Source of the DNA: Planctomycetota bacterium | GTDB taxonomy: Bacteria; Planctomycetota; PUPC01; JACPCR01 | Length of the DNA: 11,643 bases | Assembly: GCA_030740295.1 (NCBI GenBank) | Contig: JASLXP010001201.1 | Location: 1 to 11,643 of the forward strand | Direction: 5' to 3' | In this document: positions 1 through 7,535 of the stretch, piece by piece | Position numbering within the stretch: the first letter of the stretch is position 1 | Layout of the letters: each line of letters begins with the position of its first letter | Notes under the pieces: generated by a model | What the model was told of the DNA's origin: nothing | The model's input: only the letters and a program-made list of their open reading frames with translations | The model's database searches: none | Made by a program: the position numbers and the translations under genes

Positions 1-108
1 TTCCCCTCGAGCGATTCCGTTGCGATCGGGCCCCGGAATCTGCGGCCAGTCGTCGGCAAATGAGGGCACTGGCAGGCTCGGTAAAATCAGGAAAAGAAAT
101 GCGTTCAT
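1..108 (-). CDS. Secreted PQQ-like beta-propeller protein, N-terminal fragment
   Basis: Only the first 36 codons are inside the window; the gene runs off the left edge. The protein starts MNAFLFLILPSLPVPSFA, a short hydrophobic signal peptide that would be cut after the SFA just before DDW. The mature N-terminus reads DDWPQIPGPDRNGIARGE. This matches the WPQFRGPnRdG signature that opens many exported PQQ-binding-like (PQQ_2/BamB-like) beta-propeller proteins of Planctomycetota and relatives, with Gln-Ile-Pro in place of the usual Gln-Phe-Arg. The start is the ATG at 108-106, with no strong Shine-Dalgarno sequence. An AT-rich patch at about 118-137, in otherwise GC-rich DNA, could hold its promoter. 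It lies 165 bases downstream of the aminotransferase gene on the same strand, so co-transcription is possible. The family call rests on one motif plus the signal peptide; ligand and role cannot be judged. Confidence 0.65.
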   Translation of the reverse strand, partial: MNAFLFLILPSLPVPSFADDWPQIPGPDRNGIARGE

Positions 109-273
109 GATCCGCAAGAATTGATTCAAATTAAATTCGCCGGTCCCCCGGTTGCCTTTCTATTCTCGTTCAGGGCCATTTTAGCTGAAAACTCGTTCAC
201 CACTGGGATGAGCCCAATGGGGCCTTCGAGAATCGCTCAGCTCAGGGACAAGAAGAATAAGCTGCAGCCGGAT

Positions 274-1434
274 TCAGCCCAACACCGCCTTTGCCGCCTC
301 TTTGATGCGTTTGATGAGAGCCGTCACTTCCGTGCTTTTGCGTTCGGGATGGTTTCCGATCATTACCGTGCGATTCAGGATATCCAGGGAACGGGCACAC
401 ATGTCTTCGGTGTATTTCATGCGGCATCCCTTGTTCTCTTTGAATTTAAAAGGATTCATCGCGTCGTGGTGAGACGCGGAATGCTCGAAAATCGGTTCCC
501 AGTTCAGGTAAACGTGACGGCCGGTCTTTCCCATGATTCCACCACCGGCCTGGGCCGCGAAATCTTCTGCCTGCTTTTCGGTCGGCAGCAGGAAGCTGTT
601 GCAGGTGGCACATTCGTAATCAAGGCTGTGCACCGGGGTAAGGGTGAGATCGGTCTTGGCAGCTTCTTTCAGCACACGCTTTTTCTGGGCACGTAGTTTC
701 TTCAGCATCGACGGCAGTCTGTCGAGCTGCACATTCATGATCGCTCCTTCGAATTCGGATGCCCTGGCGCCGTTGGCCACGAAGGGACGCCACGAGCCCT
801 TGCCCCTCCAGTAGAAACTGCACGGGTCGACCATGCATTTTACTTTTTCAGCAATGGACCTCTTATTCGTGGTGACAGCCCCGCCTTCACCGCATGTCAT
901 GTTTTTGAAGAAATTGAAACTGAACCCGCCAACGTGTCCGATCGAACCGAGCATCTTGCCTTCGTATCCACCACCGACGCCCTGGCAGGCATCTTCGCAG
1001 ATCAGGAGTTTGTGTTTGCGAGCCACGCGCATGATGCTGCGCATGTCGCAGGGCTGGCCCCACATGTGAACGGGCACGGCTGCCTTGGTCCGCGGCCCGA
1101 TGGCGTCCTCCATCGCGATGGGATCCATACAGGTCGAATCATCCACGTCTACGATCACCGGAATGGCGCCCACGGCCAGAACGGCGATGGGCGTGGCCAT
1201 GTAGGTAAGCGCGGGCACGAGGACTTCGTCGCCCGGGCCGACGTCCAGTCCGGCCAACGCTGCGGTGAGAGAGTTCGTTCCACTCGCGGTCATGCACACA
1301 TATTTCGTGTTTGTGTATTCTCCCCATCGTTTTTCAAAACGGTCGCATTCACCTCCTTCATGGTAGCGGAACATCTTGCCGCTCTTGATAACGTTTCTGA
1401 CCGCATCTGCTTCTTTTTCACCGATAACTAACAT
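274..1434 (-). CDS. DegT/DnrJ/EryC1/StrS-family PLP aminotransferase, KdnA-like subgroup
   Basis: This is a full-length (386 residues) fold-type I PLP enzyme of the sugar aminotransferase family, which moves an amino group, usually from glutamate, onto a keto-sugar. Visible family marks are GTNSLTAALAGL and GDEVLVPALTYMAT (about 52-81), VHMWGQ (122-127), EDACQGVGGGYEGK (147-160; D148 would contact the pyridine nitrogen) and SFNFFKNMTCGEGG (172-185), where K177 is the expected Schiff-base lysine. MFRYHEGG near the N-terminus, VHM-G, DACQ-GG-Y-G and K-x-x-TCGEGGA recall KdnA, which makes 8-amino-3,8-dideoxy-Kdo. That likeness is from memory, and the substrate is not established. The protein has about 13 cysteines, which is many for the family. 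The start is set by AGGAG (1440-1444) five bases before the ATG. No KdnB, nucleotide-sugar or LPS gene is visible nearby. The gene follows the LamG/CARDB gene on the same strand after 97 bases. Confidence 0.93.
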   Translation of the reverse strand: MLVIGEKEADAVRNVIKSGKMFRYHEGGECDRFEKRWGEYTNTKYVCMTASGTNSLTAALAGLDVGPGDEVLVPALTYMATPIAVLAVGAIPVIVDVDDSTCMDPIAMEDAIGPRTKAAVPVHMWGQPCDMRSIMRVARKHKLLICEDACQGVGGGYEGKMLGSIGHVGGFSFNFFKNMTCGEGGAVTTNKRSIAEKVKCMVDPCSFYWRGKGSWRPFVANGARASEFEGAIMNVQLDRLPSMLKKLRAQKKRVLKEAAKTDLTLTPVHSLDYECATCNSFLLPTEKQAEDFAAQAGGGIMGKTGRHVYLNWEPIFEHSASHHDAMNPFKFKENKGCRMKYTEDMCARSLDILNRTVMIGNHPERKSTEVTALIKRIKEAAKAVLG

Positions 1435-1470
1435 AGTTGCTCCTCTCGCTGGAAAGTCTTGTCAGGCAAT

Positions 1471-1497
1471 AGCCCAATCCCGCTGGGATTGCTGGCT
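1471..1497. repeat. REP-like palindrome between two minus-strand genes
   Basis: A perfect 7-bp stem (CAATCCC / GGGATTG, 1475-1481 and 1485-1491) closes on the three-base loop GCT. An outer AGCC/GGCT stem (1471-1474 and 1494-1497) extends it, with CT bulged on one side. No T-run follows on either strand, so it is a poor intrinsic terminator and looks more like an extragenic palindromic repeat. It lies in the 97-base gap between the LamG/CARDB gene and the aminotransferase gene. It shares the AGCCCA opening and the three-base loop with the hairpin at 11522-11544. Confidence 0.6.
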
Positions 1498-1531
1498 TAC
1501 TATGATTCGAGAGCTACAGCAAATCAGTCGA

Positions 1532-4500
1532 TTACTGTGTCTTGGTTTTGGGCTTGCTCTCAACCGGTGGCGGCACGCCATCGCTCAGCGCGTATGAATT
1601 ATTCGATTCGTTAATCTCATCAATGGCATTGCCGGGATCGACAACAAGATAGAAATCCGATGGTGTTGCGCCCTCCGGAATCTTGAACTTCAGATTCACG
1701 GTCTGCCTTTCGAAGCCTGTCAGGCCCTGAATGCTGCCAACATTCGTTGTCGTTACGGCTGGGGCATCCGTTCGCCCGGGCTCAATGTTTCTTAGAGAGA
1801 CCTCGACATTTTTCGCGGATGCCGGGCCGAGATTGTGCAAGGTGACCGTAAACTCCTGGCCGGCCATTTCTGAAACTGTTACCGCCAGATCCGGTCTGGG
1901 TTCATTCTTGCGTCTCTTCAGCAATTTGAGCTCGACCCAGTTTGTTCCGGATTCAAAAACCAGATTGTGTTTCGTGAAGCGTCGCAAGTCTGCCTCGTTC
2001 CCTTCGGCCGTCCTGTCAGGTTCGCGGGCTCCATCTTCGTCTTTAGCCACGATTACCTGGTAGCGCCCCTCGGGTAGATTCATGAGACGCAACGCTGCAA
2101 ACTCAGGTGTCTTTCTGAAATTGTGCACGAGCATTCGCACCAGATTCGGCTGGTAATCGAAGACCATCGAAACGAGGTCCGGATCGAGGTTGTCCCAGAT
2201 GAACGCCGCCGTTGGAACGGGGTCAGAGGCGCGCCCATCAAAGAGCCTTCCCCCGAGCATCATGACTGGCAACGTAACCCGGCCCCACGGATAGACGCGA
2301 TCCGTAGGAGGATCGGACGGGCCATAAATGGGAAGCGAACGGTGGTTATTCCGGATGACATATTTCAGGCATTCGGTGAGGTCAGCTTCATCTTTGTCCA
2401 GGACCCACTTCAGCATTCCTTTGCCTTCACCATACTCGATGCCGCGCTGAAAAAACGCGTCCTCCCTGAATCGTTCAATCTGTGCTTTTGACAGCTCACG
2501 CAGTTGATTATCCGAGCGCGCATCCCCACTCAGAATTCGCCAGGAAATCAGGTTCGGTGCATTTCGGATGTGCCAATTCAGGTCACCGAAAGAGTCGCCG
2601 CTCTCCAGCAGCGCAACAAAGGGCTCAAGGAATCTGTTGTCACCGGTGTCCTGAAAAGAGGCAAGAAACTGCTCATAAACCAGGTTGGTTGGCGCATAGC
2701 CTGTTGCGCCCAGCTCGTGGGTCCTGAACTTAACCCATCTGGGCAAGGCTCCTTCTGGTTTCTCAGTCGTCTCATTCAGAGCGTCCTCCAACCAGGAACG
2801 GGACCAGTCGTTCACCATCTTTCGCACTTCAGGATGACCACTGTACCAGGAGAGGAATCGCGCTGGCACAAGCGCGGGCTCACACCCGGGGATGTCCCGG
2901 CCTTTCTCGCCGTCGGTGATGATCTTGGCCGCGTTGAAGAAACTGGACCTGAAGTGCAAATGGCCATCACTGGTTCTTCCGAGCCACTTCTTGAGATTAG
3001 CTGCATTGAGCAGGTCTCGATAAAAGTGCCTGGGCAGGCCCGGTCGTAACACCTGAAGCGCCGGCTGAATATATGTGGCCTCTTCCACGGAGTGTGTGAT
3101 GTCAGTGAGATAGTAGATAGCGCCGTTGACCATCCGGCCGGTATTCCAGTGCGCGTCCAGGTAGCGCTCGATTGCATCGAGGAGCCGCTCGTCGCGGGTC
3201 ACGCCGCAGAGAAACAGATACTTGTTGTAGAGCTTGGTTATATCGTTCCACTGGTTGCCGCCGCCGACGAGGTAGCCGTTTTCGTGGGCTCGATGATCCA
3301 GCCACCAGTGAATGACCTGTTGTGTCGAACGAATAGCCTCTCGCCCATACACAGCCCAGGCGGGGCCTCTGGTGCGGTCCAACTTCCTGAAACTGTATTC
3401 CGGCCACGGACGCAGCCTCGACCATCCATACCATGAGTGCGCCTGTTGATTCAGGGGATCGTATTTTAGAGCCAGTTCGAGCCCCCTTGCGATGGGATTT
3501 GTCTCATAGGTCTCCTCGCCGAGTTTGAATCGATTCTGATTCAGCCGGCGAAGAAAAGCAGGCCACATGCTACGAAGGATTTTCTGAGCCAATTCGTGGC
3601 CGATTCTCTTGCGATCTCCCTGGCTGATTGAAATGAATGAAGGATATTCCGCCCCGTGGAACAATTGGTAATCGTTGGCCGCGACGATCTGAATCACCAG
3701 GTGTTTTCCAGGCGGGATGACTAATCCGTTCGGTCGAATACTAAGGCGTATGCGCACAAGACCCGACGGTACCATCTCCAGTTCGAAATCAGATTCGAAT
3801 GCCAGCCGTCCGGGGAGCTGAGGATCGTGAATGTGGATACTGAACGGAAGACGCCGTTTGGCGCACTTCATCCAGAAATCAAAACCAATCGACCTTACGA
3901 ATACGTCCTTTTTGGTTTCACCAATTACGAAGAACGTGGATCTGAGCGAAGGCCGATGAGATTCTCCGGAGAGATCGGGCCGTTTGGTTAGAGTGCCCAT
4001 CAAAGGGCCATCCTCCGGGTGAGGCCAGCGGAGCAAGGTGTTCCTGGCATCCTGATAATTGCTGGCTTCGACAGGACCGGCAACGTAATGCCGTTCGCCA
4101 GTGATTCGTGCCTCATTACTTACATCAAAAAAGCGCACTTCGTTTGCCACTGCATCCTCAGCAAAGCGAATGGATAATGCGTCACGCCTGGCAGGTGGGA
4201 TGGGCTGATGGCTATGGCCATCTCTGATTTGAAACAACTCCTGTTCCTCTTCCAGCCCAACGGAGCCCAGGGCGGCATCCATCGAGGTGACAACATGATT
4301 GACGTTAGATTTTTTCGCGAATCGAAAATCAGCTCTTCTGCTAAACAACAGTTTTCCATCCTGAAATCGCACAGAACTTTCATCGGCGCCGTCTGCCAGC
4401 GTCCACCTTCGATGAAAATCCAAGTCAATCTCATCGACATGTATTTGTTCAATGGTCCCAGAACCAATCAGTTTCTTTTTGTCGACCTTGAAAACTGGGC

Positions 4501-5392
4501 GACCCGATTCCGACTGAAGATGGAATTCTCTGGAGCGGGCAGCAAGATCTATCGGCCAGTCATCTGGATTGGTCTTTCTAAGATCGGAATATTGGCCGGC
4601 CAGGACGAATTGCAGCTCTCCCTCATCAAGGGGCCGGTCGAAAACGATGAACTCATCAAAGTCAGCGGAGGTGCTTACTGGCCAGATATCGCGTGAACGC
4701 AAGGTTCGGGTCGCAAAAGCCAGCAAGTCAGGGCTCGGAAGATGCCATTGAGTCTTCCGATCGATCCCGTCGATCCTTTTGCCATTAAAGAAGAGTCCGT
4801 AACCCCGTCGGTCGTCCCACGTCACCGCCACGTGCTGCCATAGATTCTTCTGCCAGCGTGGAACCAGTTTTGTCCCGTACGTACCAAGCCTGATGTGCTT
4901 ATCCGTTTTTTCTTTCCCACCGAACAGTGCTTCGAAAAAGGCCTTCCGTCTTGTGAGGTAAAAAAAGGCGGCATAACCATGTTCTGCAGATATCGAAAGA
5001 ATGGTAGGCCCTGTGAGGCTCGAGCCGGACAGAATATCTTTATTCATTCCATCCCAGGGCGTACGCACCCAGAAAGCAATTGTGCCCCGCCGTCGAAGGA
5101 CATTGCCCAGAGTTTCGTATGCAAGGATGCTCTTTGATTTAACTTTCCCTATAGAGCCATCCGACTTCCGGACGGTGCGATCCGGAACAGATGAGAGCTT
5201 CACCGCCATGCCGATTTTGCCTTCTACGAATTTAAGATTTTTCTGTGCCCAAGGCTCAGAAGCGCCATGGCTGACCACGGCATTGGGGGATTCTTCAAAG
5301 GGCAGATAGAAGCGCACCCCACGCTCTCGGAGGGTGTCAGGATTTACATCGGCCCAAGCGCCGGCGATGACTACCGTAAAGAAGATGTGCAT
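1532..5392 (-). CDS. Large exported LamG / alpha-toroid-like / CARDB protein, possible carbohydrate-active enzyme
   Basis: The function is not recognised, but the domains are visible. Residues 1-14 (MHIFFTVVIAGAWA, then DVNP) form a short signal peptide with an AWA cleavage site. Residues about 25-265 look like a LamG/concanavalin-like jelly roll: FYLPFEE, GTIAFWVRT, LWQHVAVTWDD, LFFNGKRIDG and FDEFIVFDRPLDEGEL are its usual landmarks. Residues about 290-590 are beta-rich and unassigned. Residues about 595-1035 are helix-rich and Trp/Tyr-rich, with WWLDHRAHENG, GGGNQWNDITKLYNKY and DITHSVEEATY, resembling the (alpha/alpha)n toroid of polysaccharide lyases and some hydrolases. A short beta segment (about 1060-1160) leads to a CARDB Ig-like domain (1167-1267) ending DEINESNNSY. 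The tail is Pro/Lys-rich. An in-frame TGA upstream leaves the ATG at 5392 as the only good start, without a clear Shine-Dalgarno sequence. It heads the minus-strand block and diverges from the sugar isomerase. No catalytic residues can be assigned; it could be an enzyme or a large binding protein. Confidence 0.85.
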   Translation of the reverse strand: MHIFFTVVIAGAWADVNPDTLRERGVRFYLPFEESPNAVVSHGASEPWAQKNLKFVEGKIGMAVKLSSVPDRTVRKSDGSIGKVKSKSILAYETLGNVLRRRGTIAFWVRTPWDGMNKDILSGSSLTGPTILSISAEHGYAAFFYLTRRKAFFEALFGGKEKTDKHIRLGTYGTKLVPRWQKNLWQHVAVTWDDRRGYGLFFNGKRIDGIDRKTQWHLPSPDLLAFATRTLRSRDIWPVSTSADFDEFIVFDRPLDEGELQFVLAGQYSDLRKTNPDDWPIDLAARSREFHLQSESGRPVFKVDKKKLIGSGTIEQIHVDEIDLDFHRRWTLADGADESSVRFQDGKLLFSRRADFRFAKKSNVNHVVTSMDAALGSVGLEEEQELFQIRDGHSHQPIPPARRDALSIRFAEDAVANEVRFFDVSNEARITGERHYVAGPVEASNYQDARNTLLRWPHPEDGPLMGTLTKRPDLSGESHRPSLRSTFFVIGETKKDVFVRSIGFDFWMKCAKRRLPFSIHIHDPQLPGRLAFESDFELEMVPSGLVRIRLSIRPNGLVIPPGKHLVIQIVAANDYQLFHGAEYPSFISISQGDRKRIGHELAQKILRSMWPAFLRRLNQNRFKLGEETYETNPIARGLELALKYDPLNQQAHSWYGWSRLRPWPEYSFRKLDRTRGPAWAVYGREAIRSTQQVIHWWLDHRAHENGYLVGGGNQWNDITKLYNKYLFLCGVTRDERLLDAIERYLDAHWNTGRMVNGAIYYLTDITHSVEEATYIQPALQVLRPGLPRHFYRDLLNAANLKKWLGRTSDGHLHFRSSFFNAAKIITDGEKGRDIPGCEPALVPARFLSWYSGHPEVRKMVNDWSRSWLEDALNETTEKPEGALPRWVKFRTHELGATGYAPTNLVYEQFLASFQDTGDNRFLEPFVALLESGDSFGDLNWHIRNAPNLISWRILSGDARSDNQLRELSKAQIERFREDAFFQRGIEYGEGKGMLKWVLDKDEADLTECLKYVIRNNHRSLPIYGPSDPPTDRVYPWGRVTLPVMMLGGRLFDGRASDPVPTAAFIWDNLDPDLVSMVFDYQPNLVRMLVHNFRKTPEFAALRLMNLPEGRYQVIVAKDEDGAREPDRTAEGNEADLRRFTKHNLVFESGTNWVELKLLKRRKNEPRPDLAVTVSEMAGQEFTVTLHNLGPASAKNVEVSLRNIEPGRTDAPAVTTTNVGSIQGLTGFERQTVNLKFKIPEGATPSDFYLVVDPGNAIDEINESNNSYALSDGVPPPVESKPKTKTQ

Positions 5393-5816
5393 TTCAATAA
5401 CGTCTTCAGTTGCTGCTGAGGATCTGACTCACCTCTGACGGTCCATGGAGATGGGGAAGAGATGCTGGACTGTGGCGATTAAAGATTTTGCCTTAGATGG
5501 GGCCTGAGCCGTAATCTTCGTTTGGCAACCAGTAAGAGACGAAGACTGGACATGAGTTCCAAGCTTCAGGGTTTGAGAAGCAAGTCTTAATTCGAGCCTC
5601 CCACTCAATTCCATTCTAATGCTGCCCGACTGGTGGTGCATCCTGGCCCTCTTTCCGTCCTTCTTGAGAGATCCCTGTTTCGTTTGCCGGCACGCTGAAG
5701 CGTCTGTCTAATGCTGTGGACCTGAATTGAAGATGTACTGGATGAGAGTTTCTTCATAGTGATCTTTCTTTTAATCAGAATTGGCATTCTCCCTGCGTCT
5801 GCCTGAAAGGAATCCC
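5393..5816. other. 424-base divergent intergenic region, no convincing gene
   Basis: This gap separates the divergent starts of the LamG/CARDB gene (minus) and the sugar isomerase (plus), so promoters for both should lie here. Two minus-strand reading frames of 60-70 codons overlap each other, have unremarkable composition and no good ribosome-binding site, and are judged not to be genes. No clear sigma-70 pair, tRNA, riboswitch or repeat was recognised. A degenerate cttcgt / acgaag inverted pair lies near 5516-5545. The length is generous for promoters alone and could hold leader or regulatory sequence. Confidence 0.5.
5807..5811 (+). promoter_or_regulatory. Shine-Dalgarno site fixing the isomerase start
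   Basis: AAGGA lies five bases before the ATG at 5817. The open frame extends upstream to a TTG at 5781, but that start has no ribosome-binding site and would add 12 residues ahead of the natural first beta-strand (MSIKIGVI). The ATG at 5817 is therefore preferred. Confidence 0.8.
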
Positions 5817-6614
5817 ATGTCCATAAAGATAGGAGTCATCAACAACGTTATCCAGGAGCAAGGCGCGGAAGCCCTGAAAGCCGCCGGCGAGCTCGGCTTC
5901 GATGGTGTCGAATATTTCGTTCCTGCGCCCTGGCAAAGTAAACAGTGGTTTTGTCCTGACTTTCAAAATGAGATTCGGGAGACGTCCGAGCAGACGGGAG
6001 TTTCCGTCCCTTCGCTCTGCCTTGCGTATATGAATCAGACGCCGTTGTGTTCACCCGATCCCGTGGTGCGCTGGGCGGTCGTAGAATCCATTCTCGGCTA
6101 CGTCGAAGTCGCCAAATCCATCGGTGCAGCCGAAATCCTGCTGGCATTCTATGGCAATGGGGAATTGGCCTTTAAGCGAGACCTGGGTAACGCCGTCGAG
6201 CAATTGAAGGCCGCAGCGCCTGCAGCCGAAGCAGCGGGAATCGGTCTCGGTCTCGAATCGACGTTGAGCTCGAAACAATACATCGACATCCTCGATAGAG
6301 TCGGCTCGCCCGCGGTCAATATCTATCTGGACATGTGTAATCCTTACGTCTGGCATCACGAAACCGAGGAACAGATACGATCCCTCGGCGACAGGATTGG
6401 CCAGATCCATTTCAAAGAAGGCAGCGGGGACAGCGCCGGCGGGGAAGACCTCGGCGAAGGCTTCAACAACTGGGATGAAATCTGTGCCGCTTTGAAGGAA
6501 ATCGACTACGACGGCTGGGCCGTTCTTGAAACCAGTTCCAAATCCGGCGATGCAAAGGCCGATGCAAAGAAGAACCTGGAACGAGCCAGAGAATTGGCTG
6601 CCCGGTGTCAGTAG
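5817..6614 (+). CDS. Sugar phosphate isomerase/epimerase, xylose-isomerase-like TIM barrel
   Basis: This is a 265-residue cytoplasmic protein of the AP-endonuclease-2 / xylose-isomerase-like TIM-barrel superfamily. The family includes hydroxypyruvate isomerases, tagatose/psicose 3-epimerases, L-ribulose-5-phosphate 3-epimerases and inosose dehydratases. The first strand is IKIGVI, followed by ELGFDGVEYF. The four expected divalent-metal ligands are visible: E147 (GLGLEST), D172 (IYLDMCN), H198 (QIHFKEG) and E238 (AVLETSS). The LGEGFNNWDEICAALKEI segment and YDGW (about 212-234) are also typical. Length and metal set look complete, so it should be active. The substrate cannot be read from the sequence, as this family is poor at revealing it. 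It is the only gene of its transcription unit visible here: the LamG/CARDB gene diverges upstream, and a terminator-like hairpin lies 54 bases downstream. A role in handling a sugar released by the neighbouring enzymes is only an inference. Confidence 0.9.
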   Translation: MSIKIGVINNVIQEQGAEALKAAGELGFDGVEYFVPAPWQSKQWFCPDFQNEIRETSEQTGVSVPSLCLAYMNQTPLCSPDPVVRWAVVESILGYVEVAKSIGAAEILLAFYGNGELAFKRDLGNAVEQLKAAAPAAEAAGIGLGLESTLSSKQYIDILDRVGSPAVNIYLDMCNPYVWHHETEEQIRSLGDRIGQIHFKEGSGDSAGGEDLGEGFNNWDEICAALKEIDYDGWAVLETSSKSGDAKADAKKNLERARELAARCQ

Positions 6615-6667
6615 CGACATGAGATGGCAGCGTGGGCCGTCACCTCGGCTTATGTGGTACGGGGAGA

Positions 6668-6694
6668 AAAACGCGTAAATGAGTTTCGCGTTTT
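6668..6694. terminator. Candidate bidirectional intrinsic terminator
   Basis: AAAACGCG (6668-6675) pairs perfectly with CGCGTTTT (6687-6694). An inner AAA/TTT (6677-6679 with 6684-6686) extends the stem past one bulged T to a TGAG loop. The A-tract before and T-tract after the GC core read alike on both strands. It follows the isomerase stop by 54 bases and faces the convergent lectin remnant, where a shared terminator would be expected. The GC core is only 4 bp, so the strength is uncertain. Confidence 0.5.
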
Positions 6695-6703
6695 GGATAT
6701 GCC

Positions 6704-6862
6704 CTCTTAATTTTCATCTTGCTTTTCATCTTTGCTTTCTCCCGCTTTGACTGCCACGTTCCGGTCCTGAGATGGCTCTGGGAAGAAAAGGAAAGACAAA
6801 AGCCGAAGATAAAAAGGCGGAAGAAGAAAAGTGAGGATTAGAAGCAAGATTAAAAGTAAGAG
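6704..6862. repeat. Imperfect inverted repeat with purine-rich interior
   Basis: The arms at 6704-6730 and 6836-6862 are complementary at 23 of 27 positions and are separated by 105 bases. Inside, a pyrimidine-rich stretch next to the left arm (about 6711-6749) faces a purine-rich stretch next to the right arm (about 6780-6835), so weaker pairing may extend inward. There is no open frame for a transposase. It resembles a degenerate MITE-like or large-hairpin intergenic element. A small palindrome, TCGCCC-GAT-GGGCGA, follows at 6882-6896. Together with the terminator candidate these account for most of the 318-base gene-free stretch from 6615 to 6932. Confidence 0.5.
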
Positions 6863-6932
6863 CCCCGAACCTCATTCTTGATCGCCCGATGGGCGACCCG
6901 AACGCCGCAGGGGGGCGAAGCAAGGGCATCAG

Positions 6933-7439
6933 CTATTCGGGCTTCTGATCCCACTCGCACACAAAGTAACGCTCGCCCTCGAGGGTCTGCCTCTGGTCAG
7001 CCGGGCCGGTCCACGCGGACATCCTTCCGCAAAGCCTGGCGACGAAGTCTTTTTCCTCTGCATCGCCGATGTTGACGATGTAGCCGCCAAGGGCTTTGCA
7101 TTTCGCAACTGAGGAACTCCAATCCATCACCTCCGGAACGAACAGATAGTAATGGCCCTTCCACTCCTTGATGCGCTCGTGCAGCTTCGCCCAGTCACGG
7201 GTGATCTCGTCCCATTCTGCAATAAACACATGCTGGCGGGCGTCGTTGCCAGCGTCATTCCAGGTGCCGGGCGCGCCGGATTTGAGGTCGAGCTCCCCGT
7301 GGGTCTCGACGACGTTTTCGTTCTTCCCCCAGTTGTCCGGTTGGCCCCGTCACCAGTTGTAGAAGGCAGGTTGCTCACCGGTGACCCACTCGAAGCCCTT
7401 TTCCCTGCAAGCGCCTCGAATTTCAGGCCGGATTACGGG
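6933..7439 (-). pseudogene. Decayed C-type-lectin-domain protein
   Basis: On the minus strand one frame reads through the remains of two C-type lectin-like domains. The first shows GFEWVTGE, FYNW, then QPDNWGKNENVVE and GTWNDAG, ending FIAEWDE. These are the usual WVTGEP / NW / GEPnN / WND / EW landmarks of lectin domains common in Lentisphaerota-type proteins. A second begins HYYLFVPEVMDW, CKALGGYIVNIGDAEEKDFV. Three defects mark decay. An in-frame TGA (7350-7352) falls between FYNW and RGQPDNW. Upstream, the frame meets TAG (7440-7442) with no start or signal peptide. In the second domain SAWTG jumps within about 12 residues to YFVCEWD, which loses most of the middle of the fold. A 98-residue frame from the GTG at 7229 remains open and could still be translated, but it would be a broken lectin. 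The stop is TAG at 6933-6935. Its original length and any attached enzyme domain are lost. Confidence 0.75.
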
Positions 7440-7535
7440 CTACCTGCGCTTAGAATTGTATAAGAACGGTCGAGCCAGTTGGATGAACCCGCAGACCCTC
7501 AGTAAGAATCGCCTGCGTTACCTCAAGGACTGAAC

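Noticed and set aside
121..696. 191-codon plus-strand open frame
   Set aside because: It lies mostly opposite the 3' half of the well-supported aminotransferase gene, has no family motifs and no ribosome-binding site; it is an antisense shadow.
934..1431. 165-codon plus-strand open frame
   Set aside because: It is entirely antisense to the aminotransferase N-terminal half; the His/Gly/Arg-rich composition is typical of a shadow frame in GC-rich DNA.
5429..5787. Two overlapping minus-strand frames of 60-70 codons in the divergent gap
   Set aside because: They overlap each other in different frames, lack ribosome-binding sites and recognisable motifs, and fall where promoters are expected.
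6051..6620. 189-codon minus-strand open frame
   Set aside because: It is antisense to the TIM-barrel isomerase, whose four metal ligands and ribosome-binding site are clear.
7350..7352. In-frame TGA as selenocysteine or stop-codon readthrough
   Set aside because: It falls at a variable position after FYNW, not at a conserved Cys, and the gene also lacks a start and most of a second domain, so a nonsense mutation is simpler.
7443..7535. TATAAG near 7459 as a promoter -10 box for the membrane-protein gene
   Set aside because: No matching -35 element is seen at the right distance, and the upstream DNA is the decayed lectin frame; too weak to annotate.
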